This document shows positions 47,997 to 59,399 of a stretch of 64,000 bases of DNA, piece by piece. The notes below the pieces were generated by a model. The model saw only the letters and a program-made list of their open reading frames with translations. It was not told the origin of the DNA and ran no database searches. Position 1 is the stretch's first letter. The number at the start of each line of letters is the position of its first letter. The stretch is from Enoplolaimus lenunculus (Eukaryota; Nematoda; Enoplea; Enoplida; Thoracostomopsidae): positions 1 to 64,000 of the forward strand of contig JASANG010001707.1 in assembly GCA_030248215.1 (NCBI GenBank). The letters are read 5' to 3'. Position numbers and translations under genes: made by a program.

Positions 47997-49512
47997 TCAA
48001 AACAAATGGTAGCTACAAAATATAGAAAATACAACATGACAGTAAAATGAAAAAATGTACATCAAAAACAACTTCCAATTTGCATTCAAATGAATGATTT
48101 TACCAGAATTTTCAACATCACTTGAAACCTGAGTCAAGACTGTATCAATGTTTGAAGTTGACCTGGAATTTTTTCCACCTTTGCTTTCTGATACCCCTTC
48201 GTCTTGTTCCGCTGATTCCAAACTGGGATCACCGACTAAATGTTCTGAATGTGGTTCTTTATAACGCTTGTTAAGGTTATTTTGTGACATTTTAGGTGAA
48301 TGATTAGTCGGGACGTTTGCAGCATTTGAATTTTTATGATGCTGTTGTTGTTTGAAGTCAGGGCCCTGTCCAGAAAATTCCTCGTTGTACTCGGACTCTT
48401 CAAAAATGACTATCGGTCCTTTAAACTCCTTGATATCGGACTTCACTGGCGGTGTTTGTGGTTCAACTGTAAAATAAACGATATAAAATGCAATGTATCT
48501 CCAGAAAATTTTGGCAGCAAATCGGCCTAGGTATATAACGAAAAAACCTTGCGCTTCCGGGTGCTGCGAGCAAGAAGCCAGACGCATTTTTGGTATTAAA
48601 TTATAAAATCCCGCCCAAAACTTTAGTTATAGTCTTTAAGGGGCGTCCAGGTTTCTTGTGGGTCTATAAAATAGTAGGTTTATATTCTAGATTACATTTT
48701 GTGCTTAGGCTTAGGCTTAGACGTAGGCTTAGGCTTAGGCTTAGGCTTAGGCGTAGGCTTAGGCTTAGGTTTAGGAACTAACTTTTTAAACGCTTAGGCT
48801 TAGGCTTAGGCTTATTAATACGCTTAATCTACTGTTAAGCCCCTTAAAGTAACATTGGCCAGTTTTATTATGGAGTGCGATTTAACAAATCTATCAAATC
48901 GCGGCTTCAAACGAAATTTTTTAAATGTATAAGCGTCGACCACTACAGATTTGGACAGAAAACCATAAGCGACGTCAAAATTAAAAGGTCATTAGGCAGG
49001 AAATACCTTAGAAATTTTTAAACAGTTTTTGACCCGAACCGTTCGCCTCCTTAACTTCTATCCGAATCCGGTCCTAATCATAGTCCCAGCCCTGTGATAT
49101 GAGCGACGTTGGAATTAGTTCATCTGGTTGAACTTCACAGTGGGTTTTCTATATTAAAACTACGCCGCTGATAGAAGACGGCTTCTACAAAATGCTATTT
49201 CTGTGGCAATTCTACTCTTTTACATATCAAAAAAGCAATTAACTTGCCGTAATTATCGGTTTTGTCTGCATTTTTCCCGTCAAACTGCATTGAATTGTTT
49301 GAGTTTAATGAAAATTTAATTCCAGCTAACGTTTTCGTGCTACTATCACGATTTGTATCCCACAGTTCTTCAAGTTCCCATTTAACTTCGGGTTGAGCGT
49401 CGTTTGAGTCCGTAAACGCTGACGTTGAACGCAAAATTCCAATAGTCACCACAGTAAACGTTATCAAGGTGTATTGAACAGACATTTGGTTACATATTTT
49501 GTACTTTTTCAT
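47997..49512 (-). CDS. Secreted, C-terminally anchored protein of unknown family, two exons, about 252 aa
   Basis: Exon one is 49512-49224 and exon two 48466-47997. The acceptor TTTATTTTACAG is strong and needs a one-base carry; the donor at ATAT|GTAAAA supplies exactly that phase, giving 253 codons with the stop. Another donor a few codons earlier (GGCAA|GTTAAT) does not keep the frame. The protein begins with MKKYK, then a hydrophobic core at residues 12-28 and a small-residue cleavage region STSA|F, so it enters the secretory pathway; the second Met (residue 10) could also start it. The middle is hydrophilic, Asn/Ser/Glu/Lys rich and probably disordered. The final 27 residues (from NWKLFL) are strongly hydrophobic with almost no tail, fitting a GPI signal or a terminal membrane anchor. 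The intron holds a family B telomere-hexamer element; a family C repeat begins 18 bp upstream of the Met; a hAT copy starts 47 bp beyond the stop and offers an AATAAA on this strand at 47850-47845. A further small exon cannot be excluded. Confidence 0.65.
48619..48860. mobile_element. Family B element in intron of the anchored-protein gene
   Basis: The left part shows AAGGGGCGTCCAGGTTTCTT, then the GTGGGTCTATAAAA block; the right end is AAAGTAACATTGGCC. It has two CTTAGG arrays (about 48700-48778 and 48793-48813). The extreme left end is diverged. Confidence 0.75.
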
Positions 49513-49529
49513 AATATGTCTGCAAAGAA

Positions 49530-49730
49530 TCTACGACAATTCGTCGACCGACAACGTGTCGCCCAACAGTGTCAAAAAATCTATAAATAAGTCTAAACGT
49601 AATCCTAAAACGTAATCCTAAGCCTAACCGTAAGCCTAAACGTAATGATGGATGACGAATTGTCGAGTAGATGAAATTTCGGATTCCAAGTTGTCGCTCG
49701 ACGAGTTGTCGGATAAGCGAGCTGTCGTGA
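49530..49730. repeat. Family C element directly upstream of the anchored-protein gene
   Basis: The ends are alternating CGACAA/TTGTCG words; the centre 49597-49650 holds CCTAAGCCTAACCGTAAGCC hexamers. It begins 18 bp upstream of the start codon at 49512, so it overlaps the likely 5' leader or promoter. Confidence 0.7.
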
Positions 49731-50351
49731 TACCGTCTGTAAAGTATTTACTACTATCAAGAACGTTCTACCAAACGGAAGTTTACTATTCAACGAAAAT
49801 ATAAACGAGAGTGAAATTTGATTCACAGCATGTGAAATTCGACTCAATCATGCTATTCAAGCATGGTTTCATTCAGTTTGTGGCTCAAATATATATCATA
49901 GACGACAGGGGCGTTTAAACGAGGATAAGAAGGAAGTGCTTTCGCGTAATTCTGGAAAGACTCGAGCAATGCAGTTTTACAAGGGCTGTATAACAACCTG
50001 TAGAGGTTATAAAATTATCTGGCTCGCTACGCTCGCTTGGAAAAACCGTTTAGACGTGGTCATTATACTCGCTTAAGATGATATCCTTGCTACAGCCCAA
50101 ACGAGTCAGTTTGACTACGTAGAGTAAGTGTACACGCAGAGTAAACCGATTTCATTTGACTCAAATGGGTGACAGTTTTAGAATTACAAGAGTTTGGCAG
50201 TAAATGACCGTGCACCGCCGGGCAGTTATAGATTGCAAAAAATAAAAAACTTTGTATTTCACTAAGACAAGTATATGGTTTTGACCTTATTATTTTTGTT
50301 GGAAATAATTACGAATTATATTGCTTAAGCAAATGTTATTGAATACTATAG
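49731..50351. other. Intergenic, nothing recognised
   Basis: AT-rich sequence with no supported gene or element. Confidence 0.45.
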
Positions 50352-50698
50352 TCACCCGAACAAGAGACGGTTAATAAGACGGGAGACCCGATTTTGAGCA
50401 CCTATCAATAGGAGACCGTATCCCTAATAAGAGTTCGTGAGCATTTAGTCTCTAACCCACGTTTAATTCAACGGATACTTGAAATTCCGGACACACACAC
50501 ATATATACATATATATATCTATATATATACATATATATATTATATATTATATATATATTATATATACATATATATATATAAGTAACGAATTGTGGCGGTC
50601 TGCGGGTTAAAAATAAATAACAATCCGTAACTGTATAACATGGGGTACTGTCTGGAGAGGGCAAAGAAAAATAAGTCTCCCTCCTTTTATTCGGGTCA
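50352..50698. mobile_element. GACCCGAATAAGAGGGG-family MITE containing an (AT)n tract
   Basis: The ends GTCACCCGAACAAGAG and the inverse of GTGACCCGAATAAAAGGAG lie next to TA on both sides. The centre, about 50489-50580, is an ACACAC/ATATAT microsatellite. Confidence 0.65.
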
Positions 50699-52280
50699 CT
50701 ACATGGTACTATCTATACCTTTAAGACATGTATACTCCTGCACTGACCATTAAATTGTATATAATTATAAATGTGTGCGAACCTAAAATGACCGGCTACC
50801 AACCAAATGGACGATCTTTTATAAGAAATGCACATATGACAAATACTGATTCATATGGTCCTAAAAACCAAATCATTGCGGACAGCGTTACAGCATTCAC
50901 AATTAAGAAAAACAAAAATTACCAGATGTTTTACATAATTAATTCATTTCAATAAGCTCTTTTTGCAATACTGAAGCTACGAACCAAATTGACCAACTTT
51001 TATATTAAGAAATGTAAATACACTTTAAGGAACCGAACATATAATGGATAATGTATCAGATGGTCCTAACAACAAACCCTTATAGCAGATAATGTTACAC
51101 CGTTTGCTATTAAGAAAAGCATCACCAGATGTTTTATATAACTTATAATAGCCCTTTCTACAATATTGAAATGTTAAAACCATAAATTCGACCAAGGTTA
51201 ACTGACAATAAGTATCAAGTTTAAAATGCCGAGTATCTAATAATAATAATACCGGCGCGAAACTTTCTGGGACGTTCCCTCCCCCAGTATCTATTTGAAC
51301 GCTACCCTATTTAAGGAATGATTTTTCCAGGTTTATGAGTATTTCCGCGAGCGTGTGCGAACGAATAGACGCGCCTAATTTTAGTATTTATAGCCAAATT
51401 AATGATTTACTGTTGAAATTTCGCGCTCTCAGTGTGTGTTAGGAGCCCCGTTTAAGTGTGTATTGGGTACTCCTATTAGATGTACGGAGTGCACTAAACA
51501 CGTGTCTGGATATGAAACATAGTAAAACTCAATTCGAAAGGACAATTGGATGAACATAAAGAAAACCCCGGGCACGCGAAAACACGGAAGCCTGGGTGTG
51601 TAATTGGCACCAGGTCTAGTAAAATAAAAGGGCGTCATTGACACGCTTTAAAGCCCATCAAAACAAAAGATTCCAGCTGGATTTAAAACATTTAATGCCG
51701 GTCACCTATCGCGATCAGATTCCTTACCGGATTTGATGAACCTTACGTCAGCTACTGCGCTCGTGTTTAAGACGCCTACAATAAATCAGGTATGAAAAAC
51801 TGTACGCTTAAAAGTTCAACTATCAAAAAAAGTATACCGATTTCTAGCAGTGAAATGGTATCACGGCAATTCCTTATCCGACATTTCGTGGCCGACAACC
51901 AGAGCTGCACGCTATCCGCGGGGTACCTGCCGGTAGTGGGGATACGGGTAACACAATATTGACGCTGGTATTCCCGCGGGTAAAGAATTTCAGTTTAAAA
52001 TACATAGCTAGTATCCCTCACACATAAAGCAGATTGCTAGTTTTAAGGTTCTGGCTGAATTAGGCCCATACACGCGGGAATACCTACTTTTTACATACAT
52101 TTAAACAGAAACTTGTAGAGTACAGTTTATTATATAACATTTGGAGACATTTTTCGCTGCTGTTCCTATACAGTTTATTTTTTTCTTTGGCTTGGAACAA
52201 TATATTTACAAGTTTTTTGAATAAAATCTGAAGACAAATTGCGACGAAACCATAAAGAAATGTGCGATTATAGGATCACC
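50699..52280. other. Intergenic; CGCGGGTA-rich repeat at 51905-52090
   Basis: GCGGGGTACC, CCCGCGGGTA and CGCGGGAATACC recur, related to the 30735-31210 stretch. Short frames here show no support. Confidence 0.45.
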
Positions 52281-52452
52281 TCTGTCGACAACTTGTAATC
52301 CGAAATTTCATCGACTCGATAATTCGTCGCCCATCATTTATGTGCTTAGGGTTAGGCTTAGGCGTACGCTTAGGATTATGCTTACTTTTATTCGTAGGCT
52401 TTAAGACACCGTTGGGCGACAAGTTGTCGGGCGACGAATTGTCGTAAATTTC
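52281..52452. repeat. Family C element
   Basis: The left end is CTGTCGACAACTTGTAATCC and the right end is GGGCGACAAGTTGTCGGGCG. The centre carries GGTTAGGCTTAGGCGTACGC hexamers. Confidence 0.75.
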
Positions 52453-53817
52453 AGTGAAATAAACAAAAACTACGAATAATAAGCCACGAATACACTATTT
52501 AACAGAAATTAAAATCGCGGCAAAATTGCGCCATAATCATCTAATAAAACGAAAGTGTCGAAACAGTTGTGTTTTAAAAGTTTGTAATGTTATAGCTATT
52601 TTAAAAGTTTGTTTGGCCAAATTTATCAACTTTGGGGGGCCGCGTATATAAATCTGTGCCGTCTTTCGATATTTGGGTTACAAATGGATACTGCCCGATT
52701 GATATCAATCAAATCTGACACTGGCACATTAACAAATTGGCAGTGGGCGAGAAAACGGTTTCGAATTTATGGATACGAGAATTTGAAATTTTACATCTTT
52801 ATCAATATTTAGCAATTCAAATCAAAAATAAATAGCGTATATCAAATACGCGGGAATATAATTTTGGTGTCAAACAGGGTATCCGGCGAACTTAGCAGTC
52901 GTAATTGCTAACCGTGACACAATGGGGCACGTTGGGTAACGAATCCGATGTTTGGTTGGCAATCAAGGGTTAAAAGACACGCGAACCACCCAGAGTGAAA
53001 AAACCTCATGAGCAAAGCGCGCGAGCAGTGGCATCTTTTTTGCATTAAATGTTCTGAGTTCTAAGAGTTTTTGCGAGTTTTAAGGGTTTCAGCGGCACCC
53101 ATATTCTTCAAAGGATGTGAGTCAACTGACATTCCAGACATCACTGTTTACGCGTTCTTGGCGTGCATGTGCATGGTTGTTAAAGTGAGCTTAGAACGAA
53201 TTATATCTTAAAAAGTGAATTTTTACTCTCAATGGCTTAAGCATAATTCACGCACATGTGTGAGAAAACAGAATTTTTAGCTATTTACTGATTAGCCGTA
53301 CCCACCCTGTGATTGGCCAAAACAGATTTTCTTCGAATTATTTTTACGCTACACAAGCGACAATGAATATATCGACACTTGACAATTGGTAACTTGTAAA
53401 GATGTATCCAAATCTATATTAAAAGCTTACTCTTGAACACTTCCCATCCGACAGACTTTAAGGCTGAGACCCAGGCTTAGGTTTACACCCAGGCTAAGGC
53501 TTAAACCCAGGCTTAGGCTTAAGTAACCTAAAACTGATATCTTGCGCCGTTTCAGCAGCAAACGATGAACTATAGTATAGTTCAAACTGAAGCATTCAGT
53601 TTATGTTTAAACATTTTGTTTTTAAACAAAAACGTAAAATATTAATTGTTAGTCATATTTTTGGCCAACAAAACAATTAAAAAGTTAAGATAACTCAAAA
53701 ATGTCGCTCTGAAAAAGCTGTCAACACTTGAGATCCAATCAGGCAAACAGGCTTAAAGTTGTGACGTACCTACGTTTTGGCAACCCATTTGCGGACTGCA
53801 ACATACATTGTATAAGC
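52453..53817. other. Non-coding with a TTAGGC-bearing repeat at 53385-53530
   Basis: GACAATTGGTAACTTGTAAAG followed by CTCTTGAACACTTCCCATCC and CCAGGCTTAGG units resembles 63216-63350, defining one more, poorly kept hexamer-carrying family. No gene is seen. Confidence 0.5.
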
Positions 53818-55416
53818 TAGTGATGTTAATGTGGATAGGATCGGATTCAAATGATTCGATCCGCGCTCTAAACGAAGAATCAGATTTAGGTCGAAAATTA
53901 CATGATCGGATCGGATTCAACCAATTCGATCCGCGTTCTAACTAAGAATCAGATTGTATCGAAATTTATGTGACCGGATCGGATTCATCTAATTCGACCC
54001 GCGCGCTAACGAAGAATTTGAGTGGATAGTAAATAAGATGATCGGATCGAATTCAACCAATTCGATTCACTCTCTAACAAAGAATCGGATTGGATCGGAA
54101 ATTACATGATCGGGTCGGATTCAATTGATTTGAATCGCGACCTAACGAACAATCGAATTGAACCGAAAATTACATGATCGGATCGGATTGAACCGATTCG
54201 ATTCGCGATCAAACGAACAGTCGGATTGGATGAAAAATACATGATTGGATCGGATTCAACCAATTCGATCGCGTTACGACGAACAATCGGATTGGATCGA
54301 AAACTACATGCGTCGGATCGGTTTATTTCCGCATTGGGTCGGTTTATTTCTAGTTTATATTTATGGGAACGAACAAATTTGACCAATATCATAGCCAGAA
54401 CTGAAGCAAAAGTTAACAATGAAAAATGATGTTGAATTTGTTAGTATAAAAATACTCTGAAAAATATTGCCAAAGGTTATTTATAAACTTTTTTGAAAAA
54501 CTTGTCTTGTTAAAGTTTTCAAAATTGTCGCAAAGTTACAAGCAATCTCACTGAAAGCACATGTTATATGGAACGAGAAGAATTTTACTACCCAACTTAA
54601 AAAATTGCCGGAACCTTCCGCAAGAATTCTGCCAGAGCCGAAGATGTATTCATGCGGGGTCACTTTTGTAGTTCTTCCGTCTACAGTGGATAAGTTTTCA
54701 GATTGGCTGCCGCCCCCTGAACCCCTGCAGTTTAAAGATACGAAGCAGAATACGGGCTGCGGGCCGAAACGATTCGAATCGATTTCAGTAAGTTTAGCAC
54801 TTTCAATCATAAAATGCTTAGTTCAGGGGGCTTGGGGGACAGCAGCCTCCCATTTTGCTTAGTATCACTTCAAACCGAAGGGGGTTCAGGGGTGCGGCAG
54901 CCCCACTGAAAACATAACGCAAAATTGAGGAAAAATTTTCGTACTAAAAACTAGTTTTTAATAAAGAAATAGAAAACATTTTTATGTTACAAGTGAAAAA
55001 GTTCGCCCCCCCCCCGGCATTTGCGTACTGACGAGGAAAACCACACAAATGCCGATGCAGGAACCGTAAGAATCCCTCCGACTGTACCCGGCGATTAGGT
55101 TCATTATTTGTTTTTGTACCAATTGTTATTTAAACATGGCATATAACAGATTCAACATTGATAATATGACGCTGAGCAAAATAAAGCCTGATTCTTCCGT
55201 TACCCTTTCTTGAAGCTGCAACGAAAACATACAATCTACCTTAAACATTGATTAGAAAACGTGAAAGCTTAATGCCAGTCTTAAATTAGTGTCTAATGCC
55301 CGTCAATGTCGCGAAGTTATTAGTGCCACGTTCAAATCGAATCGGATTGCTTATGAAAAAATTAGCATAGGATCGCCCCGAATATTAAATTCGATGCCAT
55401 CCGACCCACATCACTA
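53818..55416. mobile_element. 1.6-kb hAT-like non-autonomous element, ends TAGTGATGT
   Basis: The ends TAGTGATGTTAATGTGGAT and the inverse of TAGTGATGTGGGTCGGAT match; the flanking octamers GTATAAGC and CGATAAGC agree at six of eight bases. The left part is a tandem array; further GATTCGAATCGAT words occur towards the right. The centre (54600-55100) is GC-rich with no convincing coding frame. Confidence 0.6.
53830..54330. repeat. 68-bp tandem array, about seven to eight units
   Basis: TCGGATTC-type starts lie at 53841, 53911, 53979, 54047, 54115, 54183 and 54250. Each unit contains a dyad of the type GGATCGGATTCAACCAATTC, whose inverse follows at once. It lies at the left end of the hAT-like element. 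Confidence 0.85.
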
Positions 55417-56168
55417 CGATAAGCGATAAATGATAAGGTAGTTATGTCTTTAAAAAACGTCCGACAGTTTTAAAAATCTGTTAAAACCAATATTAAAATG
55501 AAAGCCAATGAATTAAAAGTCAAACTTACAATCTTAAAATTATCTTCATGAAATAAAAACTTTAAATTTACAATAAATTTTAACTGCAATAATTACAAAT
55601 GATTTAAAAAAACTTAAATAAACAGGGAGATTCAGAATTTGGCTGGTGGAGGTTGAAAAATAAATAACAAGTAACCGAATAGCGTTGGTGTCCTCGGGTG
55701 AGGTAAACTATGTCATAGTTCCCTCTTGTCCAGACGTACTAAAGTAACGGCAATAACGAAAATTTTTCAGACAAAATTATTAATTTTTGCGCAGTTTTGT
55801 TTTAGGCAAAAAATCATAGGATCCTCCAGGTTGTTACACTAAACGCACCAATCCGGCCTTTAAGCATATATGAGCAATGTGGTGCAATTGAGACCAGTGG
55901 GAAACTTGAAACAGCCGTTTTGAAATATGAATATTTGAAGTGATTTTTGGAAAGTATATATATCAAACTCGCCAGATTAAAAAATTTTGCACGAATACTC
56001 TGGCAAACAAAAAGTTCAAATTGAACTAAATTCTAAATGTTTCTAAACTCAGAGTAGATAAATACGAACTCGCTAGCAAAACAGCTCGAACCCTTCATGT
56101 AGAAGTTGTTAGGTTCTTGCAGTTTCCGGTTCAATTGATTATCTATTTGCAGTATGATTGTTTTCTAA
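55417..56168. other. Intergenic, nothing beyond a MITE fragment at 55625-55740
   Basis: The fragment resembles the right part of the GACCCGAATAAGAGGGG family (AAAAATAAATAACAAG then GGTGAGG). No gene is supported. Confidence 0.45.
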
Positions 56169-56394
56169 TACACCGAAAAAAATGGTAAGTCAAATTGACT
56201 CTCTCCGAAATAGGCTTTTCCGGACTACACAAACTGAGTCTAATTCGACGCCGCCAGAGTCAAATTCGACTCACCGAGCGTCTACAGTTAGTGGAATTTG
56301 ACTCTGGCAGAGTCGAATTTTGACTCAGTTTGTGCAGTACGGAAAAGCCTATTTCGGGGAGAGTCAATTTGGACTCACCATTTTTTGCAGTGTA
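56169..56394. mobile_element. 226-bp MITE, TA-bounded, long inverted repeats
   Basis: TACACCGAAAAAAATGGTAA and the inverse of TACACTGCAAAAAATGGTGA match, and the match continues for about 85 bp. GAGTCAAATTCGACTC-type words recur inside. Most of the element is one imperfect palindrome. Confidence 0.85.
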
Positions 56395-57301
56395 ATATCA
56401 AATTAGCTTTATATTTTCTAAAATAATAGCTATGATGGAAACATCAATAATAATTGAAACAATTACGAAAACGTCAACAACGCGTCAACTCAAAACTTGG
56501 TTGTGTTGGCCTAAGCTTTATCTTAATCTGCGCTGGGCGCAGCACACCACCCAAAACCATTTTGGCAACTTGTACACGAACGTAATATTTGCAAAATATG
56601 ACACAAAGTGTTGTGCAATAATAAGTTTTTGGTCACTGCGCCAAGGGTGCACGCGTGCCATTCTACAGACCAGAGTTTCGGGTTTTGGGCCAATTGTAAA
56701 ATTTTATCCCAAATTTCGTGGCGGCTTAAATGCTATACCCCTGATTTTAAAATGGACACAACAAGTCCAAGATTAGCGTTTTACATATTATGTTTGAACT
56801 GCAATAAACGGTAAAATCGAAAGATTTACGAAACGTACAAGGTGTAGGATGACATATTGTCCGTTGAAAACGTTGTGTGATTGCTAAGAAATTTATAAGG
56901 GGCTTAAACCAGATGTCCAATTCCGAAACGATGCTTCGGTCTTGTATGATCGGTGTTCGGTTTCCGATTGGCCTGGTGCCACAGGGAGGGGGCCAAGACC
57001 ACCTAGCCGTTGTCCAGAGAAACATATTGGTTTTTTGAAACAATTTTCTGTACCTATGGTCAATTTTACAGGGTCCGCATGTACCCATAAACTTATATGT
57101 GGATGCCTGTAAATTGCTAATTTGGCAACAAGCCAGAATTGCGGCCAAAAAATTGCTAAAATTTGGTAGTTTTGCAACAGAAAATGCAAGATTGTGGTGT
57201 TAAAAACACACTTATCATTTGACGTTTGTTCACCTTTGCGTATTATTTTAGCCAAAAGGTTTAAATAGTCATGACATGGTGTATTGGCCAACTCTTCCTA
57301 A
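56395..57301. other. Intergenic, no gene supported
   Basis: Frames of 115-133 codons occur on both strands (56432-56776 plus, 56747-57291 minus) but overlap one another and lack motifs, splice support or a plausible start context. Confidence 0.4.
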
Positions 57302-57445
57302 GGCCCATGTATAGAACAGGGCCTGAACAGTAGTATAAGCATATTCCTAAGCCTAAGCCTAAGCCTAAGCTTAAGGAAAAATAGTCTAAAGCTTAACCTG
57401 ATTCTGTTATAGCCCCTCGATCCGGCCCTGTTCTATACATGGGCC
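57302..57445. mobile_element. Family A element with near-perfect terminal repeats
   Basis: GGCCCATGTATAGAACAGGG at the left is exactly inverted at the right end. The interior is one CCTAAG array plus AGTCTAAAGCTTAACCTGA. It is the best-kept pair of family A ends. Confidence 0.85.
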
Positions 57446-57654
57446 CCTGTTGACAAATTTATAGTGCCGGCGGTGAATATATCACTAAAGAAATACAGAT
57501 AGTTGCTGGGCTCTGTGATTTTTTACTATAGAAATCCGCTTTGAACCTTTGAAGTTGTTCCGATATTGCTATATTTTATCGTTAGTTCCAGTGACGGTGC
57601 GGAATCTGCAACCGCTAAGGAATTTATATGAAACGTGGCCCGCACTATAGCCAA

Positions 57655-57962
57655 TACATGTAGACGAGCTGAGCTCAGAGGTAATCTTTTTAGGATGCAT
57701 GACCAACGGTTCAAAAGTTATGGCTCGCGAAATTATGGTGCAAGCACACAAGGATTTAAAGTTGTCTTGTGGCATCTATGAATCACTGAGTATGTAAACG
57801 GGATGCTCCGCTTATAGGCGGAGGTACGGAATATAAACCCCCTAGAAATTTAATAAAAAATAGTTCATTCTATAGATTTCGACGCGCTGAGTTCAACAGT
57901 GCCATTTTTAGCGCTGCAGAGTTGTCGGTTCAATAGTTATGGCCCTTTAAATTTTAACAGGT
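57655..57962. repeat. Family G repeat, two adjacent partial copies
   Basis: GACGAGCTGAGCTCAGAGG followed by CATGACCAACGGTTCAAAAG, and then GGCGGAGGTACGGAATATAA through TAGATTTCGACGCGCTGAG. A copy in the opposite orientation lies at 59400-59692. Confidence 0.6.
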
Positions 57963-58600
57963 CACCATATAAAACATGTATAAATAATCAAATTTGTACA
58001 AGAAACAAGGCATTTGCCTGAAAGGCAAATATACGGACACCGCGAGTCAAACAAAGCAATGAAAAAATTTGAATTGAGTTTTTCTCGAAACATCAAATTC
58101 AGAAAAATTTAATACACATGCAGAAGGGAAAGATCAATTTTTCTAGATCTTGCAAGCCGGTGTTTACTTAAAATTGAACATTTAACAATATTTGCATATT
58201 TGAGCTTCCCGTGAGCCTAAAATTATTCTGCGCCGAAATATAAATTTTTGAAAAATTCAATTGCCGAGGTCCTAAGGTCCTCGTTAAAACCGACTAAATT
58301 TGCAATTTTTATATTGTTAAAATAATCTTTGCTGGTCGTAAATCGTTTTGTATATTAGCCTTCCAGCAAACATCAGTATAATATAAAAGTGCTGAAAATT
58401 CTACCAGAAGAACTTATGTAGTGAGGCAGAAATAGCATTTTTCTCAAGTATATATCACAATATCTAGATGGATTTTAAACAAAATTTTTCTGGGGGCTGT
58501 CAACTACATTTCTTTCTCAACGAAATTCTTTTTGTTCATGCATAAAATGCGCATGCGGAGTCGGTTTAGATTACAGTTTGAAAAGAAAAAGTTTATTTTA
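57963..58600. other. Non-coding, AT-rich
   Basis: No repeat or gene match was noticed here apart from AT-rich words next to family G. Confidence 0.4.
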
Positions 58601-58617
58601 ACAGCATATTTCTTTTG

Positions 58618-58890
58618 CAGTTTCGGTTTTTCTGATTATATATTCAAATTCACGACATGGTACCTCTTGCATGCCAAGTGGACATTAAAATCACTCCTCC
58701 TACGGTCGCAAAACTGACCATCGGTGTGACCTGTAGTCAGTGAAACTACGAGTAATGCTTCGACAGACGGCGATATCTGCACTCGTACTCTCGGCGCAGT
58801 GTGTAGCAAGGTGCTGTTGGGCTGAGTTACCGTAGCAGAGCTGCTAATTGGCTGCACGAATGCCCATGACAGGGCCGCCTCAGCTTCTTA
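58618..58890 (+). pseudogene. Possible relic of a secreted-protein exon
   Basis: After a TTTTGCAG acceptor-like site the plus strand reads as protein-like stretches in successive frames: VDIKITPPTVAKLTIG, then SNASTDGDICTRTLGAVCS, then VAELLIGCTNAHDRAASAS. Each is 20-30 residues, higher in GC than the surroundings and interrupted between frames, as in a decayed gene. There is no known relative. It could be chance. Confidence 0.25.
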
Positions 58891-59024
58891 CATTGTTCGG
58901 CTTAGCATGCAACCAAATTTACAATATTCATCATCAGCAAGGCCGAAACTAGTCGTCTTAAAAAGTTCAATAATTGTGAACTACAAAAATTAGTCGCAGT
59001 TAGTCCTAGTTTCGTAGCATGACA

Positions 59025-59203
59025 GGCCCATGTAAAAAGGGGCGCAATAATATTCTGCGGGACTGCCATCGACTAAGCTTACTCTTTTGATATATTATTT
59101 GCTTAGGCTTAGTCTTAGATATAAGCTCATTCTTAGACTTAACCTTAGGCATAGGTTTAGGAATATGCTTATTCTACTGTTACGGCCCCGTTCTACATAT
59201 TGG
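59025..59203. mobile_element. Family A element
   Basis: It begins GGCCCATGTAAAAAGGGGCG and ends near CGGCCCCGTTCTACATATTGG. CTTAGG-type units lie in two runs around ATAAGCTCATTCTTAGAC. Confidence 0.75.
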
Positions 59204-59399
59204 TTCATCACATAAAAACCGGTCCAAATTTATGCCTATTATTTTCAAGGTTTTAACCAGTTTTGATATATCATAAGCTACTAGCATAACACTTTAACTG
59301 TAAACGTTACGCCCTGAAAAAGGCATAGAAAAGGTGTATATTTGTTAAAAATTCTTGTTTAGAATTTGCCATGAAACTTTAAAGACGTTCTGATATACT

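Noticed and set aside
54481-54862. Two overlapping frames of 85-109 codons
   Set aside because: They lie in the GC-rich middle of the hAT-like element, overlap on opposite strands and show no transposase motifs.
56432-57291. Frames of 114-133 codons on both strands
   Set aside because: They overlap in several frames, lack conserved motifs or splice signals, and show no signal of selection that I can see.
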